Notes: generated by a model not told the origin, from the letters alone. Shown: positions 1 to 11,999, counted from the first letter of the stretch. The stretch: DNA of 64,000 bases from Adiantum capillus-veneris (GCA_014529385.2 CM043963.1:105681912-105745911), one strand, 5' to 3'. Numbers and translations are program-made.

Positions 1-660
1 AGTGGTTGTTAAACTTGGGATCACGGTCACTAACAATGTTACTTGGCAAACCATGCAATTTGTATAGATTGTCCACAAATAACTTGGCTAGTTTTGGTGT
101 CTTAACCGTTGATTTGGTTGGAATAAACTTACATAGTTTAGTCAACCTGTCTATGACCACCCATATTGAGTCATGACCTCGTATAGTGGTTGGTAAACCT
201 ACAATAAAATCCATAGAGATGCTTTCCCCTTTTCCATTGGGAATCTCCAAAGGATGTAAGAGTCCTCCTGCTTTCAGGCGCTCTACTTTGTTAACTTGAA
301 ATTTTTGGCAATGCAAGACATAAGCTTGAACAAAGCCATGTAGACCTGGCCAGTAAAATTGTCGTCGTACAAGAGCATAAGTTTTTCTAATCCCCGGGTG
401 CCCTGCACTTGGACTATCATGACATTCATAAAGAATTTGGCTCCGAATATCTATGTCCTTTGGTACACAAACTCTCCCCTTATGGAGTAGGTACCCATTG
501 TTGATGGTAAAATGCTTCCATCGCTGTAGTTCATCACTTGATAAAGGAGAACTAGGTGTGGAGGTTAACTGTACACTACCGTCATTGGAGTGAGAAGGAT
601 CCCTTTTTTGAACGTGGCTCCACACTTTGGAATATGCTTCATCATGCTCATATTTGCCTT
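1..660 (-). pseudogene. E1 integrase fragment
   Basis: No long ORF survives, but the minus-strand translation shows integrase landmarks in order. They are an N-terminal AGHPGIRKTY segment with the second zinc-site His (around 400-370), a YWPGLHGFVQAYVLHCQKF region in which one Cys of the usual C-x2-C pair is missing, SMDFIVGLP (around 215), and a VVIDRLTK segment with the first catalytic Asp (around 150). The VSDRDPKF segment with the second Asp is near position 20. The catalytic Glu and C-terminal domain are off the window. The missing Cys and the breaks mean it is not functional. Confidence 0.8.
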
Positions 661-750
661 TGAGAGAATCTAAAATTCACTCCGAAGTTCCGTGAACAAG
701 AGCAAATTGATCTCTGGCATTCGACTTCGAGTGTCTGCCACTACATTGTA

Positions 751-2022
751 TCAGCCTTTGCGATACCTTAGCTTGGCGTCATATTCTTGAAGGATCTCCG
801 TCCACCTAGATTTTTGACCCTTTAAATCCGTTTGTTGTGTAAGCCATTTGATGCTTTCATGGTCAAACACAATCTCAAACTGAGCACCATAAAGATAATG
901 CCGCCATGTTTTTAAGGCAGACACTATTGCATAGAGTTCACGTTCGTAAGCAGAATAGTTCTGCTGAGCTGCATCAAGATTCTTGCTTTCAAATATAATT
1001 GGCCGTCCGTCTTGTAACATGACTGCTCCAATAGCACGGTCAATGGCATCCGTTTCCAAAACAAATGGTTTCAAAGGATCTATAATAGCCAGTATAGGAG
1101 CTGTAGCTAATGCATCCTTGAGCGTATCAAAAATGTGTTGTTGAGCGGATCCCCACTGAAAAGCTTTACCTTTGCCTTTTAGTTGATTCGTCATAGGAAC
1201 CAGAATTTGAGCATAGTTTTTAATGAACCTTCGGTAAAAACCTGCAAATCCTAAAAATATCTGTAATTCTTCCAGATTTTTAGGAGGAGGCCATTTTCGG
1301 ATGGTATCCACTTTGGATTGATCCATGTCTAGCCCGTTAGCTGAAATAACATGCCCTAAATAAAGAATTTCATCTTTTAGAAAATCACATTTAGATTCCT
1401 TGGCATATAACTTGTTTGTGCGTAACAATGCAAACACCTGCCTGAGATGTTGTAAGTGTTTTTCTGCAGAAGCACTATAGACTAGGATGTCATCGAGGAA
1501 AAAAAATGACAAATTTGCCCAAATATGGCTTCAAAACACTATCCATAAGTGTCATGAATGTTACGGGCGCATTGGTTAACCCAAAGGGCATCACCAAAAA
1601 CTCATAGTGTCCAAACCGTGTTTGAAATGCAGTTTTAAGTATATCGGCAAGTCGAATACGGACTTGGTGATATCCTGACCGCAAGTCTATTTTTGTAAAA
1701 ATGCAAGCATGAGTGAGCTTATCAAACAACTCATCTACTCTGGGAAATGGGTATTTGTTCTTAACTGTAACCGCATTTACGCACGGTAGTTTACGCACAT
1801 GCACATACTGCCGTCCTTTTTCTTCACTAAGAAGATAGGCGAAGCCGATGGTGAAGAACTGGGTTGTATAAACCCTCTGCTAAGGTAGTCAGCAAGTTGG
1901 CATTCCACCTCAGCAGCTTCTGAATAACTCATACAGTAAGGTGGTTTACTAACAGGTTTATAGCCTGCAGCCACGTCAATGCTATGTTGTACTGATCGTG
2001 TCGGCGGTAATCGTGATGGCAA
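751..2022 (-). pseudogene. E1 reverse transcriptase-RNase H, frameshifted
   Basis: Three overlapping frames make one RT-RNase H. 2022-1777 gives the RT fingers ([15 protein letters not shown]). 1804-1490 gives [14 protein letters not shown] and [10 protein letters not shown]. 1512-751 begins with the FLDD catalytic box followed by ILVYS. It continues through YLGHVIS, the thumb/connection and an RNase H with FVLETDA, YERELYAIVSAL and FDHESIKWL. The break at about 1498-1507 sits in a homopolymer (A run on plus, T run on minus), a simple indel. The break near 1790 joins the first two frames. The copy is dead, but the domain order is complete. Confidence 0.88.
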
Positions 2023-2039
2023 ATCATTTCTTGAAATTC

Positions 2040-3039
2040 CTTTAATAATTTTTGTAATTGACTAGAAACATTTGCTTGTTTAGAATTAGCAATTGGTAGA
2101 ATAGAGGAGAGAGAAGCATGCGGCATTGAGGAATGTTCAACAGACTCAATGTTAGAAAGAAAATGAGACAGTGAGTAACACAAGAAAACCTGATCTATTT
2201 CATTGTCAGAAACGAGCTGCATAAGCTCAACGGTACAAATCAGTGGGGAAGGTATATCTTTTTCTCCTAGCAACAACACATGTGTGCCATGGGATTCAAA
2301 CATCAAGCTGTTGTGCTCATAGCTACGCTTCAGTGATGGTCCTAGGCTTTGCAACCACTCCCTACCAATAACCACATTCAGCCCTTTCCATGTTCATAAC
2401 CTGAAAATCCAAACATGTAGAGTACCCTTGCACTTCCAATGGAACAACTCGGCATTGAGTATCCCATATTTTAGTATCATGTCCATTCATCATTGCTACC
2501 TTGTAGTGGTGGGTCCTCGGAGTTTGAGGCAGTTTGAGTTTTTTCACCAATCCATAATTGATGAAATTGTGAGTAGCACCGTCATCTACCAAGATGCGCA
2601 CCTTATGCCCTTGCAGATATCCATACATATGTACTAACTCATGTGGTCCAAAGGTTGGTTGCCACATGGAAGCTGTGAGACAACATTCATGCACCACCTC
2701 AGTGTGTGTTACTTCCACTGTAGAGAATCGTGAGGAAGACTCAAGAGGTAGCAGTTGCACCGTGTGCACTGCTTTCTGCTTGCCTTGAGCAGCATATTTC
2801 CCCTTGGGACAATCCTTTTTGCCATGACCTCTTCCTAAACATTGAAAACATAATTTTTCTTTCTTGGCTTTATCAAAGTCCTCTGGAGAGAGAGGACCCT
2901 TGGACCCCTTGGGTTTTTTAGATGCATCTAAATTGGAAACTAGAATTTTTTTTTTTATTGTACCCATACTGAGTGCGTGTATTACCATGTATATTAGCAG
3001 GCACGTGACTATTATGTGTTTTTTTCTCATCAGGATCAT
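2040..3039 (-). pseudogene. E1 nucleocapsid zinc knuckle and aspartic protease
   Basis: On the minus strand, 3039-2362 carries a CCHC zinc knuckle (CFQCLGRGHGKKDC, near 2850-2810). It is followed by a retropepsin with the active-site run ILVDDGATHNFI (near 2590-2550). The usual triplet is D-S/T-G, but here it reads D-D-G. A shifted frame, 2375-1929, continues with VIGREWLQSLGP, the GxxWL segment that ends gypsy proteases, and then a linker towards RT. The protease would process Gag-Pol in the particle. Confidence 0.8.
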
Positions 3040-3742
3040 TATGAATATGTGCTTTCACTATGGATTCCTCAAGTGTTTTAGGGTCTTGGGTCTTGACATA
3101 CTTCTTAAGCTCGGGTGTCAGACCTCGTATGAACCCCCGTACTTGTTGAAAGGTATCTAAGCCTTCCAACTTGAGGATAATGTCCCGATAGTGAGAGATA
3201 TATTCAAGGAGTGATGGGTATTGGCGCATGGAACATGTGTCCCAAGCCGTCCAATTCCTATCAGCCTCGTTTGTAGGCAAAAATTCCTTGCTAAACATTG
3301 CTTCAAAAGCTGCCCAACTCTATGGTATGATGTTCTTCTCCTTGAGAGACATCCACCATTTGTAGGCCTTGCCCTCTAGAGTTAAGCTCGTTTGTAGAGC
3401 TCTGACTACATTCGGAGTATGCCGTAAGGCGTGAATTCCATCCCACTTGTTGAGAAAGATATTCACTGCATCCTTATTGCGGTCTCGGTCTTCTCCCTTA
3501 AAAATCGGTGGTTTGGTGTTCTTTAACAATTCATCCACCTCTTTTGCAGTGAGAGTATGCAACGTATCAGCATTTGGGCCTTGCCCTATATTAGAAATAC
3601 CCTGCCCTTGTGTGGCAACGTGTTGATGCATGTGCGTGTTAGTAGGACTCTTAGACTGTTGATACATTAATTGAATTACTAATGTGGATAGTTTAGTAAC
3701 ATTTTCAATTAAAGCTTTAAAATTTTCATCCATGACTATCAT
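2918..3742 (-). pseudogene. E1 Gag capsid region
   Basis: Two minus-strand frames (3742-3320 and 3298-2918) together give a retrotransposon Gag. The first has PPIFKGEDRDRNKDAVNIFL and ALTSLTLEGKAYKWW-type wording, the capsid hallmark with a WW pair. The second continues FSKEFLPTNEADRNWTAW and PSLLEYISHYRDIILKLEG, then the C-terminal IRGLTPELKKYVK. One stop separates them at about 3318. The length of about 270 residues before the zinc knuckle fits the family. Confidence 0.82.
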
Positions 3743-4683
3743 GCGTGTTTGAAGTGCACAAAATTCTTAAATATCGAGCAATTCATAAGTATCTTCACCT
3801 GCCGTAGCGTCGTGGGTACTCTCCTTGAGAGGATCCGGCCGCGGGCCATCATTGGCAGGATCAGGAGTACTTTGCTCAAAATCGAATGTCATATTGATAT
3901 TCGAATCCATGGCTAACAAAGTGCGGTGCAAGGAGTACTAAAAAAAACACGTGATATTGAGAGCACTCGCAAAGTATAATGAGCCTTTCTAATTCCGTCC
4001 AAATCGAGAGTAGTCCGGTGGAGAGTGATTGGAATTGTCCGTCGTATATGGAATTCCACAAGTTCTTGATAGACGAATCAATTAGGCTTGAAAGCGGTAA
4101 TTGATTTCACCAAAAACTTGTACTTGCAACTTCACCAAATTGGTGGTCTTGAAATCTCTAAGTTTGTGCGTAATACGCAGAAATTTTTTGTCGGAATGTG
4201 TGCGAGCTTCATCGATGCCGTCCTTTCCGGCGTTGCCGTACTCGCACATGGAGTGGAGTAGGGGGGAGGTGGGGTACCCACTATGGGCATCTCCCCTTAT
4301 GCTTAAAATTTGTGTATGGCCACTACCCCTAAGGGGGTTGGGAGCCTTCAAGTGGGAAAATAAAACGAACAATCGGCTATGGCCATGAGCAGGTAGCATG
4401 AAGGTGCTTGGAGCGCCAAGGGCAGACGATGCAAAGCATGAGGGGCTTCGGCCCTGTGTCGAGAAACGCCAAGCAGGCCCTTGCGCCTCTGATGAGCCCA
4501 CACGCCATCGGTTTGGTGCTCCTGCACCCGGCGGCTCTCCCTTGCTAAGCTCGTGTGCCCACGTGGCTTCTCTTCATTGACTTCCTTAGCAAGGGGGGAT
4601 CTCCGCAGTATTGGACCACAACGTGCAAGGCTTTGTGTGGCTAGAAAGCACCACGCCTTCCCCTTTCCCAAAATAGGCACTTA

Positions 4684-4695
4684 GCTCTGATACCA
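4684..4695 (-). other. E1 primer-binding site
   Basis: The minus strand reads TGGTATCAGAGC here, the plant LTR-retrotransposon primer-binding site complementary to the 3' end of initiator tRNA-Met. It abuts the LTR starting at 4697 and lies upstream of gag on the same strand. Confidence 0.85.
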
Positions 4696-4696
4696 G

Positions 4697-4859
4697 TGTA
4701 AGACAAGGGAATGTAGAGCCTCAGAGTCCACCACCCAACCACCCATTATATAGCAAATCCCGTGTCCCTTTGCCCTAGTTGGACTCCCCATTCCACACCG
4801 CCTAGCCCGGCCCTGCCCTTGTCTAGTTCGGCCTTGTTGGTGTCTTGACAAATTGTACA
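4697..4859 (-). repeat. E1 5' LTR, minimal extent
   Basis: The segment directly upstream of the PBS must be the LTR. It ends (minus strand) with ...TTACA next to the PBS. I place the other end at TGTACAATTTG (4859), giving a TG...CA unit of 163 bp. A TATA box reads TATATAA on minus at 4746-4752. The outer end is uncertain because no second copy is in the window, so the LTR could be longer. Confidence 0.45.
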
Positions 4860-5600
4860 TTAAACCATAATAGATATTTGTAATTTGTAAGGAGCTGCTA
4901 GCTGGTATGTAATGCTTAAAATTGACATGTTTACATTTGTAGGCTCTAGGATTCAAATGGATTTACCAACAATAGCTAATGTATATGGTTTGGCAGCCCT
5001 ATCAACACCTTTCCCAATGGAGAGTTCCAATTTGAACCTCTGAATTGCTAGCATGGAAGATAGAGAACAAATATGTTCATATTGTGCTTCCAAGAAAAGA
5101 ATCAACGTGCAAAAGAAGCGGTGAATTGATCACAACGTGATTGCAAGAGTGTTGAAGCAAATTAGACTAGAGTACTAAAATTATGCAAGACTATTACTGC
5201 TTGCTTTCAAAGACAGACAATTGGCTTGGACAAAGCCAACAAAAGGAAAGCTCTCCAACAACTCATGCTTCAACCTTTTATCGCTCAACTACAAAGTGCA
5301 TCAACTTATATTGAAGCTACACTGATTGCAAATGTGAGACATAGTATAACACAGGTTAAGCAACCTCTGTTAGCGGATGTGATCTTTGTCAAGAGTTACA
5401 TAATTTTTATGATGAATTCAAGAGATGGAGAGCAAGAGGATTTTAATTTCTATCAAGCTACAAAATGCCCTAGCATTGATTGACTAACTTTATCGCAATC
5501 GAGGCAACATTTATCTACCAAAAATGATGGAAATCTTCCTCTCTTCTTGTGTCGGAGAGGTTGGACTAAAGGTTGTTTAGCAGAAGAAATTAAGGATATT
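4860..5600. other. Non-coding stretch, no gene recognised
   Basis: AT-rich sequence between the putative E1 LTR and a short tandem duplication. One 85-codon plus-strand frame (5226-5483) has no recognisable motif and looks like chance. I see no RNA gene or element boundary. Confidence 0.5.
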
Positions 5601-5772
5601 GTTGTCTCCTTCTGGATTAAGGAGACGTGGGTTTCTCCCAACAAGAAGAAGGACACATACAACATGTGGATTGGGATAGGAACATAGGTTGTCTCCTTCT
5701 GGATTAAGGAGACGTGGGTTTCTCCCAACAAGAAGAAGGACACATACAACATGTGGATTGGGATAGGAACAT
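5601..5772 (+). repeat. 87-bp tandem duplication, two copies
   Basis: The unit starting GTTGTCTCCTTCTGG at 5601 recurs at 5688 and runs to the same end (GGGATAGGAACAT) at about 5772. The copies look nearly identical, so the duplication is recent or recently converted. Confidence 0.9.
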
Positions 5773-7802
5773 TACTACAACGTCCATTCCATATGTTGGA
5801 TGAGTCTTAGGTATCTTTCAATGAACTCAACAACTGAAGCTATGTGTCTGGTATCTTAAAGTGTCCTGACATAGTGGTCAATGCTTAGAGGGTGTCCTTC
5901 AGTTATAAAGCAATGGTTGCTCCATAGCTTTGATTAAAAGATATGTGCCTGGTATGTTTGCCTATTAGCTGACTTCTTTAAAGTTGTTGTGCAAATAATA
6001 AGCAATGGGCATTGCTAATGGAATTAGAATCACCATCTACTAGTTTTTTGCAATGTGCTTTAAAGCATTGGAAACTCCAAAGTTATGCTCTTAAGTAGGG
6101 GGGACTTTGATACATCATTTGAGTACTTTGAACCTGTGATATAGCTATAAAGCAATGGATATTGCTAATGTACTTACTTTAAAGCAATGTGCTTTAGAGC
6201 ACTAGACAATCCACAACTTTGCTTCAAAGCTGTTTCTTGTTTTGATAAATTAATTGAGTGCTTTAAAGCTATTATGCAACTTTTAAGCAATGGAGATTGC
6301 AATTGGACAGAGAACAATAATAAACTACTATATAGTAGTGTTCTTTAAATCACTAGAAATTCAGTAGCTCTACTTTGAAGCAACGTGTTGCTACTTTGAT
6401 AAACTAGCTAAGTGCTTTACAATGGTGATAGCTACACAACAATTGAGCTTAGAAATACATTGGAAATAATCATATATGGATTCAAACCAGTGTGATTTAG
6501 AACAGTTGAGCCTCCACTCCTTTGATTTAAAGCTTTGTGGCTGGTACTTTTATATAGTACTTAGTGATTTTAAGAAGAAGTACTTGTTTATGTGCAAAGA
6601 AATGTTTTTGTGCAAGATGAAGAAAGCTATTCCATAGCTATAAAGCAATGGATATGGACCAAGGACTAAGGAAACTCATTTCAATGCTTTAAACCTATGG
6701 GGTTGTAGCCTATTCTCGGTTCTCCCACTCCATTGTTTTAAATGAGTATGTTCCACAATTCCCTTTTCATTTCTTTTGTCTAGTGTTTTGGTTAATTTCT
6801 TCTACCAAGAGATTTTTTGAGGTGTGTGATCCAAATTTTTTGTGTTGCAAGTTCATCTCCTCAATTGATTTCAACAAGCACACTAAAAAATAAACATCTC
6901 ACTACAGACATTTGAGGTGGCAAGGATGCAGCTGATGGAAATAACAATGAAAGACTAACCCAGTTTGGGCCATTATATGCAGGCTACCATGATGATCTAC
7001 TAGCGGCACTTCAGGTAGGAGATAACTTTGTCGTGAATGCAGAAGCTGCTAATGTTGAAGGGATAACTTTTTCATTCTGAGATGTATTGCCCTGAAACAT
7101 TACAATGCAAGAGCTGAAATTGATGCTTGGGGAAACACTCTTGATAGTGCCACATTTGAGGTGATAAAAAATTAGTACGCTTAAGCAAGTGTGGATGAGT
7201 ATAAGCCCCTTCCACTTTGTATTCACACATGGTTATGGAAATCAAGTTCCATATGTTCCCTATGGAGCACAATGGCAAGGTGTTCAAGATATTCCCTGAT
7301 GTACATAAAGCTATATACAATAGCATGCCCCTCAAAGTATAGGTCCACTACTAATGAAAACTCTCTTTCAAGTATCTATTTTAGTCAATATCTCTTTAAG
7401 TAATTTCAAACACATTCTTAACAAACCAACTCACTATTTTTCATAGCCAAAAAAGTTTGGCACTTGTCTCACAAAAAAAGCAAGTATAGAATGCAGGTCA
7501 TAGCCAATTACCATGTCACTTAATCAACATGTTTACACTGCTGATGGAATTTGTTGCATGACAAACTATTACAAAATACTAGTCAGACTTAGTTAACATG
7601 TTACAATCCAACATAATAGCTGGGGAAATTGGGAATACACAAGGTAGAAAGAGGTTCATTGCTTGGTTGGGGGCATTGCCACAAAAAAGGTAGTACAAAA
7701 GAGTATAAAAGGATTTAGAATTGCATGGATAGTTACAACAACATAGGGGTAAAATTGTTCATCTCCAACTAGGGCCAGTAAATTGGGATTCTTGTGGCCT
7801 CT
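5773..7802. other. AT-rich unique sequence with recurrent CTTTAAAGC-like words
   Basis: No coding region is recognisable. Between about 5900 and 6700 the words AAAGCAATGGATATTGC and GCTTTAAAGC (with variants) recur irregularly, a very decayed repeat. The small minus-strand frames at 7.0-7.4 kb carry no motif. Confidence 0.4.
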
Positions 7803-8084
7803 TGTAAAGTCCCTCCCTAAACCCTAAAGCCATTTAGAACTTTTTCGGCCTAGAAAATAATTTAGAAAAAGCAAGACCGACAAAGAAGTCATGCGGACAA
7901 CGAGACTTTACTCCCGAATGAAAAGACAAAGATATTTTGGATAAAAAATTACGTCATCCCTATATTTTTCCAAAAAGAATAAGATTATTTTTATACTTCT
8001 TCGTCAAAAGCCGCGTGGAAACTGATCTAGATCGAGAACTGGGAGAAAAAGGGACTAACTTGATTGAAAGATAAAGTTAAGAGA

Positions 8085-8190
8085 TAAGAATCAAGAAGAA
8101 AATTGGGGTCCAATAGCAATTGAGAAGAGAATTGGGGTCCAATAGCAATTGAGAAGAGAATTGGGGTCCAATAGGAATTGAGAAGAGAAT
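8085..8190 (+). repeat. 31-bp tandem repeat in LTR-A
   Basis: About four units of GAATTGGGGTCCAATAGCAA followed by TTGAGAAGA. The mirrored LTR of E6 (about 56970-57200) has about eight units, so the array varies in copy number between LTRs. It lies upstream of the TATA box, in U3. Confidence 0.85.
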
Positions 8191-8203
8191 ACCCACCATT
8201 TCC

Positions 8204-8210
8204 TATATAA
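8204..8210 (+). promoter_or_regulatory. TATA box of LTR-A
   Basis: TATATAA within TTTCCTATATAAGTACCCCC, about 400 bp into the LTR. The same box is conserved in the mirrored E6 LTR on the minus strand (56942-56948), which supports a real promoter. It places the R/U5 start at about 8235. Confidence 0.65.
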
Positions 8211-8519
8211 GTACCCCCTCTTCTTTGTAATTTTACACATATTGCTAAGATACTTGCATACTTGCCATGCTCAAGATTACGTTTAAGTAAATCAAGGTTT
8301 CCATTAAACCTTGCTCTTGCTCTCTCCCTCTCTTGAAGACCAAACCCTTGAGGGTTTTGTGAAGAAGCTCCTCTCTCCTTCCTCTTCATCCTAAATTCCT
8401 TTCTTTCATCCTTGAGCCTCACATCTCTTCAAGAAGGACTTCAACCCCACTCCCCTCTTGTTTAGAGGAGGTAATCTTCATTTCTAGTAGGATTAATTAA
8501 TCCATGTTTTTGCATACTA

Positions 8520-9330
8520 GGAAGGTTTATGTGCATCATTTTAGGTTTAAGCTTTAATGGTAACCTTGGAATTAGGGTTAAGTATTAATGGTAGTTATGC
8601 ATCATTAAGTTAAGCTTCAAAGGTAGATTTTCACTTGTAAGCTAAGCTTTAATGGTAACTTTGTACTTAGGTGTAAGCTTTAGTGACTACCTTGTATTTT
8701 AGGTTTAAGCTTTAATGGAAACCTCAAAATTAGGGTTAAGTGCTAAGACTATTTATGCATCATTAAGTTAAGATTCAAGGGTAGATTTGCACTCGTAAGC
8801 TAAGCTTTAATGGTAACTTTGCACCTAGGTGTAAGCTTTACTGACTACCTTGTACTTTAGGTTTAAACTTTAATGAAAACCTCGCAATTAGGGTTAAGTG
8901 ATAAGAGTATCTGTGCATCATTAAGTTGAGCTTCAAAGGTAGATTTGCACTTGTAAGCTAAGCTTTAATGGTAACTTTGCACTTAGGTGTAAGCTTTAGT
9001 GACTACCTTCTATTTTAAGTTTAAGCTTTAATGGAAACCTCGCAATTAGGGTCAAGTGATAAGATTATCTATGCATCATAAAGTTAAGCTTCAAAGGTAT
9101 ATTTGCACTCGTAGGCTAAGCTTTAATGGTAACTTTGTACTTAGATATAAGCTTTAGTGACTACCTTGTATTTTTAAGCTTAAGCTTTAATAGTAACCTT
9201 GCAATTAGGGTTAAGTGCTAAGAATATCTATGCATCATTAAATTAAGCTTCAAAGGTAGGTTTGCACTCTTAAGCTAGGCTTTAATGGTCACTTTGCACT
9301 TAGGAAAAGCTTTGAAAGACAAGCTTGCAG
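8520..9330 (+). repeat. 158-bp tandem array in LTR-A, about five units
   Basis: The anchor GCATCATTAAGTTAAGCTTC recurs at about 8599, 8757, 8914, 9073 and 9232, a spacing of 157-159 bp. Each unit has several TAAGCTTTAATGGTAAC words and a TTAGGGTTAAG word. The array lies downstream of the TATA box, so it would be in the transcribed leader. It is mirrored in E6 at about 55850-56620. Confidence 0.85.
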
Positions 9331-10772
9331 TTTAGGGTTTAGCTTCCATGGTGACCTTGTGTGATTAGAGTTAAGCTTCCATGGAAACCTTGTCTCATCA
9401 AAGAGAGAAAGGTTTAGTCTCATTATGGTAAGCAAGCTTAGGGTTTGCATGTCTCTTTACGGTAGGAAGATTGTATGGTTATAATCTTCTCTTTTCAAGC
9501 TTTAATGGAAAGCTCTAGATTTCCATTTTATCCCCAAAGCGAGCTTTAATGGAAAGCTCGAAGACTCATAAATTATAAGACGACCTTCTAGCTTCCTAAA
9601 ATGGAAATCTAGGCACCATAAGAAAAGAGTACTTGTTTAAACCCGATACAAGTAGTTCAATTTTTGGTATTGAAGAGTATTTCTAAAGTTGTCAATTTCA
9701 AATTTGTTTGCAAATACACGATGGGGGAGATAGGGGATAACTTCGCGGAATTGATCTCCGTGTTGTTTGAACCGAAAACTCTACAAGCTTCCAAGGAGAT
9801 GCCCCATGGATGGCAAAGGATTTCAAAAACTTGAGAATCGTACAAAAAGGGGATTGAACCTAAAAAGTTGGCATTTTCCAAGAGACATTAACCATCAAAT
9901 GCCTATGGCAAAAACCTTGCTTGTATTTTCTAAATAAACTTGGTTGGTAGATAATTAATGAAAGTAGGAATTAAGGTTGATAAATGAATTAACCTAAAAA
10001 TTACCAACTACGAGTTAAAAAGGAATCTCGAGAGGTGATAGGGATAGCCCATTGCAAAACATAGATTTAACTAGGAGTTTTGAAGATTGTTACGAAATGA
10101 CCGGAAACCAAGATGGATCTTCTTGGGGTCAATTTGATCGAAAGGCCAGCCCATTGAGAGGATTCTCTTGGGGAACTTGACGGAGATTGTTCCTTTTTGG
10201 CTAGGGCAGCGTAACTGGCATGTTGTTATACCTAGGTCATTCATGCCCGAGGGATAAGGAATGAATGGGTTTGTTTTATTTTTGCCCGACCGAGTGAAGT
10301 ACCCGCGGTTTCTTATTGGAAAACAGCCATAATCGGGGTATGGCCTGATGTCAATAGTTGGATGAGAAGGTCATACTCTGGGAGGATGATGTGAATTTAA
10401 TTAAGGAATTTGTTTGACTTGGTTGCTTAAAAAGGAACTGGAAAGGCTAGGAATATAGGGGCTATCCTGTGCATTTGTCACCAGATAGTGCTATACCTCT
10501 AGAAATAAAATGTTTAGGAAGGAATGATTAAATTACTTGATGAGCCTTTCCCAAATACTTAATTCTAGGAAATATTATGAAGGTGCTGCCATTTTGATGG
10601 CTTGTAACCGATTATATTGATCCTGAATGGGGAGGCAAGATGAATTGGTTGAAACTAAATGTGTTGCATGATTAGTTAGGAAACTAGTTACAAACTAATT
10701 ATAGCAGATAAAGGAAAGGAAATGAATTTAAAAGTTTCTAAATAAAGATCTGGTGGGAATAACCGGATGAAT

Positions 10773-10953
10773 TGAACAAGTAACATTTACCATTGGGTCC
10801 ACCGTGACCAGAAAAATGACTTCCATGGAAGAATGGAAAATCTTGAAAGTGAATTTCTACCGTGTATTGGCCTTCAAAGCACCTACATACCTATAAATAC
10901 AAAAAACAATATTTAAGTGCAAATTTTAGTTTCTTTAACTTTTCCCCTATCTT

Positions 10954-10986
<33 letters not shown>

Positions 10987-11009
10987 GTCTCTTTGAAAGT
11001 AAATTCCCC

Positions 11010-11064
<55 letters not shown>

Positions 11065-11999
11065 AAGGGGAGGTGGGGGAGGGGAGCAAGGTGTAGAATT
11101 GTAGGAAAGGCACAGGGAAGCGGAGAAATTTTGTATAGGACCTACAAACCCCCAAATTGACTTCATCATTGGCTTTCGAGGATGAGGTAGAAGGGAATCG
11201 GAGGCTTTAGGTTGGTACACATCAACTGGCCAAGGATGGGTGGGGAGATGTGGATGCCAGGTCGCAAAAGATAATTTATTGAAGAACAATGCCAACACTA
11301 CCAATAACCCGAGCAATAAGCTGAGGTGGGGGTTTAAATTTTGACAATGAGGACAAAAGGGAAGCCTCAAACAACACATCGTCATTGAGAAACGAAATGA
11401 GTGCGGTTGGCTAGTGATTGGCTTCTCTAGTCACATGGAGAGGGGTAAAGAACTATGTTGAGAAGACTTCCAAAACTCTATCCAAACAACTAACACTTGG
11501 ATCCAAGATGGATTGAAGCCAAGGTGCATCACTCAGGATTTGAAATGGAGAGTGCCAATACCTCTAGAGAAATACAAGGACAAGGTCAATAAACATGTGA
11601 TTCTCTCTTTTTAATTACCATTTGAGGTATGGTGTAAATTCTATATGATGACCATTTTCTTACTACCATTGTAGTGTAATCGCTATATGATGACCGTTTT
11701 CTTACTACCACTATAGTGTAAAGTGCTATATGAGGATAGTTCCACATGTCACCAGTGCCAAGTAGAGTGCAATATGGTAGACAGGCAACACAAGAATGCA
11801 AACTTTGGATTTCCTTACAATGTTGGTGTAGATGGCCTACAAGAGAGAAGAGGAGTAGAGATACTAAGGTACATATTAGAACTTGAGCTCGGATCAAAGT
11901 GAGGTCCCTCATCAATATCCTCACAAATGATTTTGACTGTTTTGGCCATGCAACCGCATACAATGCCCCTGGCAGCTGAGTGAGGTCATGCTAGGTAGG
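10773..11999. other. Non-coding stretch with microsatellites
   Basis: No gene is recognised. A (CT)n run followed by (AC)n lies at 10953-10986 and a (GA)n run at 11013-11063, giving spurious frames on the opposite strand. A TATAAAT word on plus at 10892-10898 precedes the microsatellites but has no supporting gene. Short, roughly 53-bp, repeats (CTATATGATGACC) occur at about 11635-11730. Confidence 0.5.
11013..11063 (+). repeat. (GA)n microsatellite
   Basis: About 25 perfect GA dinucleotides, 27 bp after the end of a CT/AC microsatellite at 10953-10986. Confidence 0.95.

Larger units (their letters stand above)
1..4859 (-). mobile_element. E1: degenerate Ty3/gypsy LTR retrotransposon, cut by left window edge
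   Basis: Read on the minus strand, the order is LTR/PBS (about 4.7-4.86 kb), leader, gag (3742 down to 2918), zinc knuckle and protease (about 2850-2560), RT (about 2022-1490), RNase H (1512-751) and integrase (about 660 to 1). Gag-PR-RT-RH-IN is the Ty3/gypsy order. The coding part is broken by several frameshifts, so this copy is defective. The 3' LTR lies outside the window. No chromodomain can be judged because the integrase C-terminus is off the edge. Confidence 0.9.
7803..10772 (+). repeat. LTR-A copy (solo or truncated LTR)
   Basis: This stretch is the reverse complement of 54420-57493, which is the LTR next to the integrase of E6. It begins TGTAAAGTCCCTCCC, the counterpart of TGTAAGGTCCCTCCC in E6. 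In order it has a promoter with TATATAA at 8204-8210, 31-bp repeats, five 158-bp repeats and a long unique part. It stops matching at GATGAATT (about 10772), before the segment that carries the LTR end in E6. No coding region lies on either side, so it is a solo or truncated LTR. Confidence 0.8.

Noticed and set aside
4082-4680. Overlapping plus and minus frames in the GC-richer E1 leader
   Set aside because: They lie between PBS and gag of E1, overlap each other on both strands and show no motif. I treat them as chance frames in a GC-richer leader.
8085-8190. Regular direct repeats resembling a CRISPR array (also 56970-57200)
   Set aside because: The units are contiguous with no unique spacers, lie in the U3 of a plant LTR, and have no cas genes. 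A CRISPR array is not expected in a nuclear plant genome.
10892-10898. TATAAAT word on plus as a possible gene promoter
   Set aside because: No coding sequence follows, only microsatellites. The word alone is too common in AT-rich DNA.
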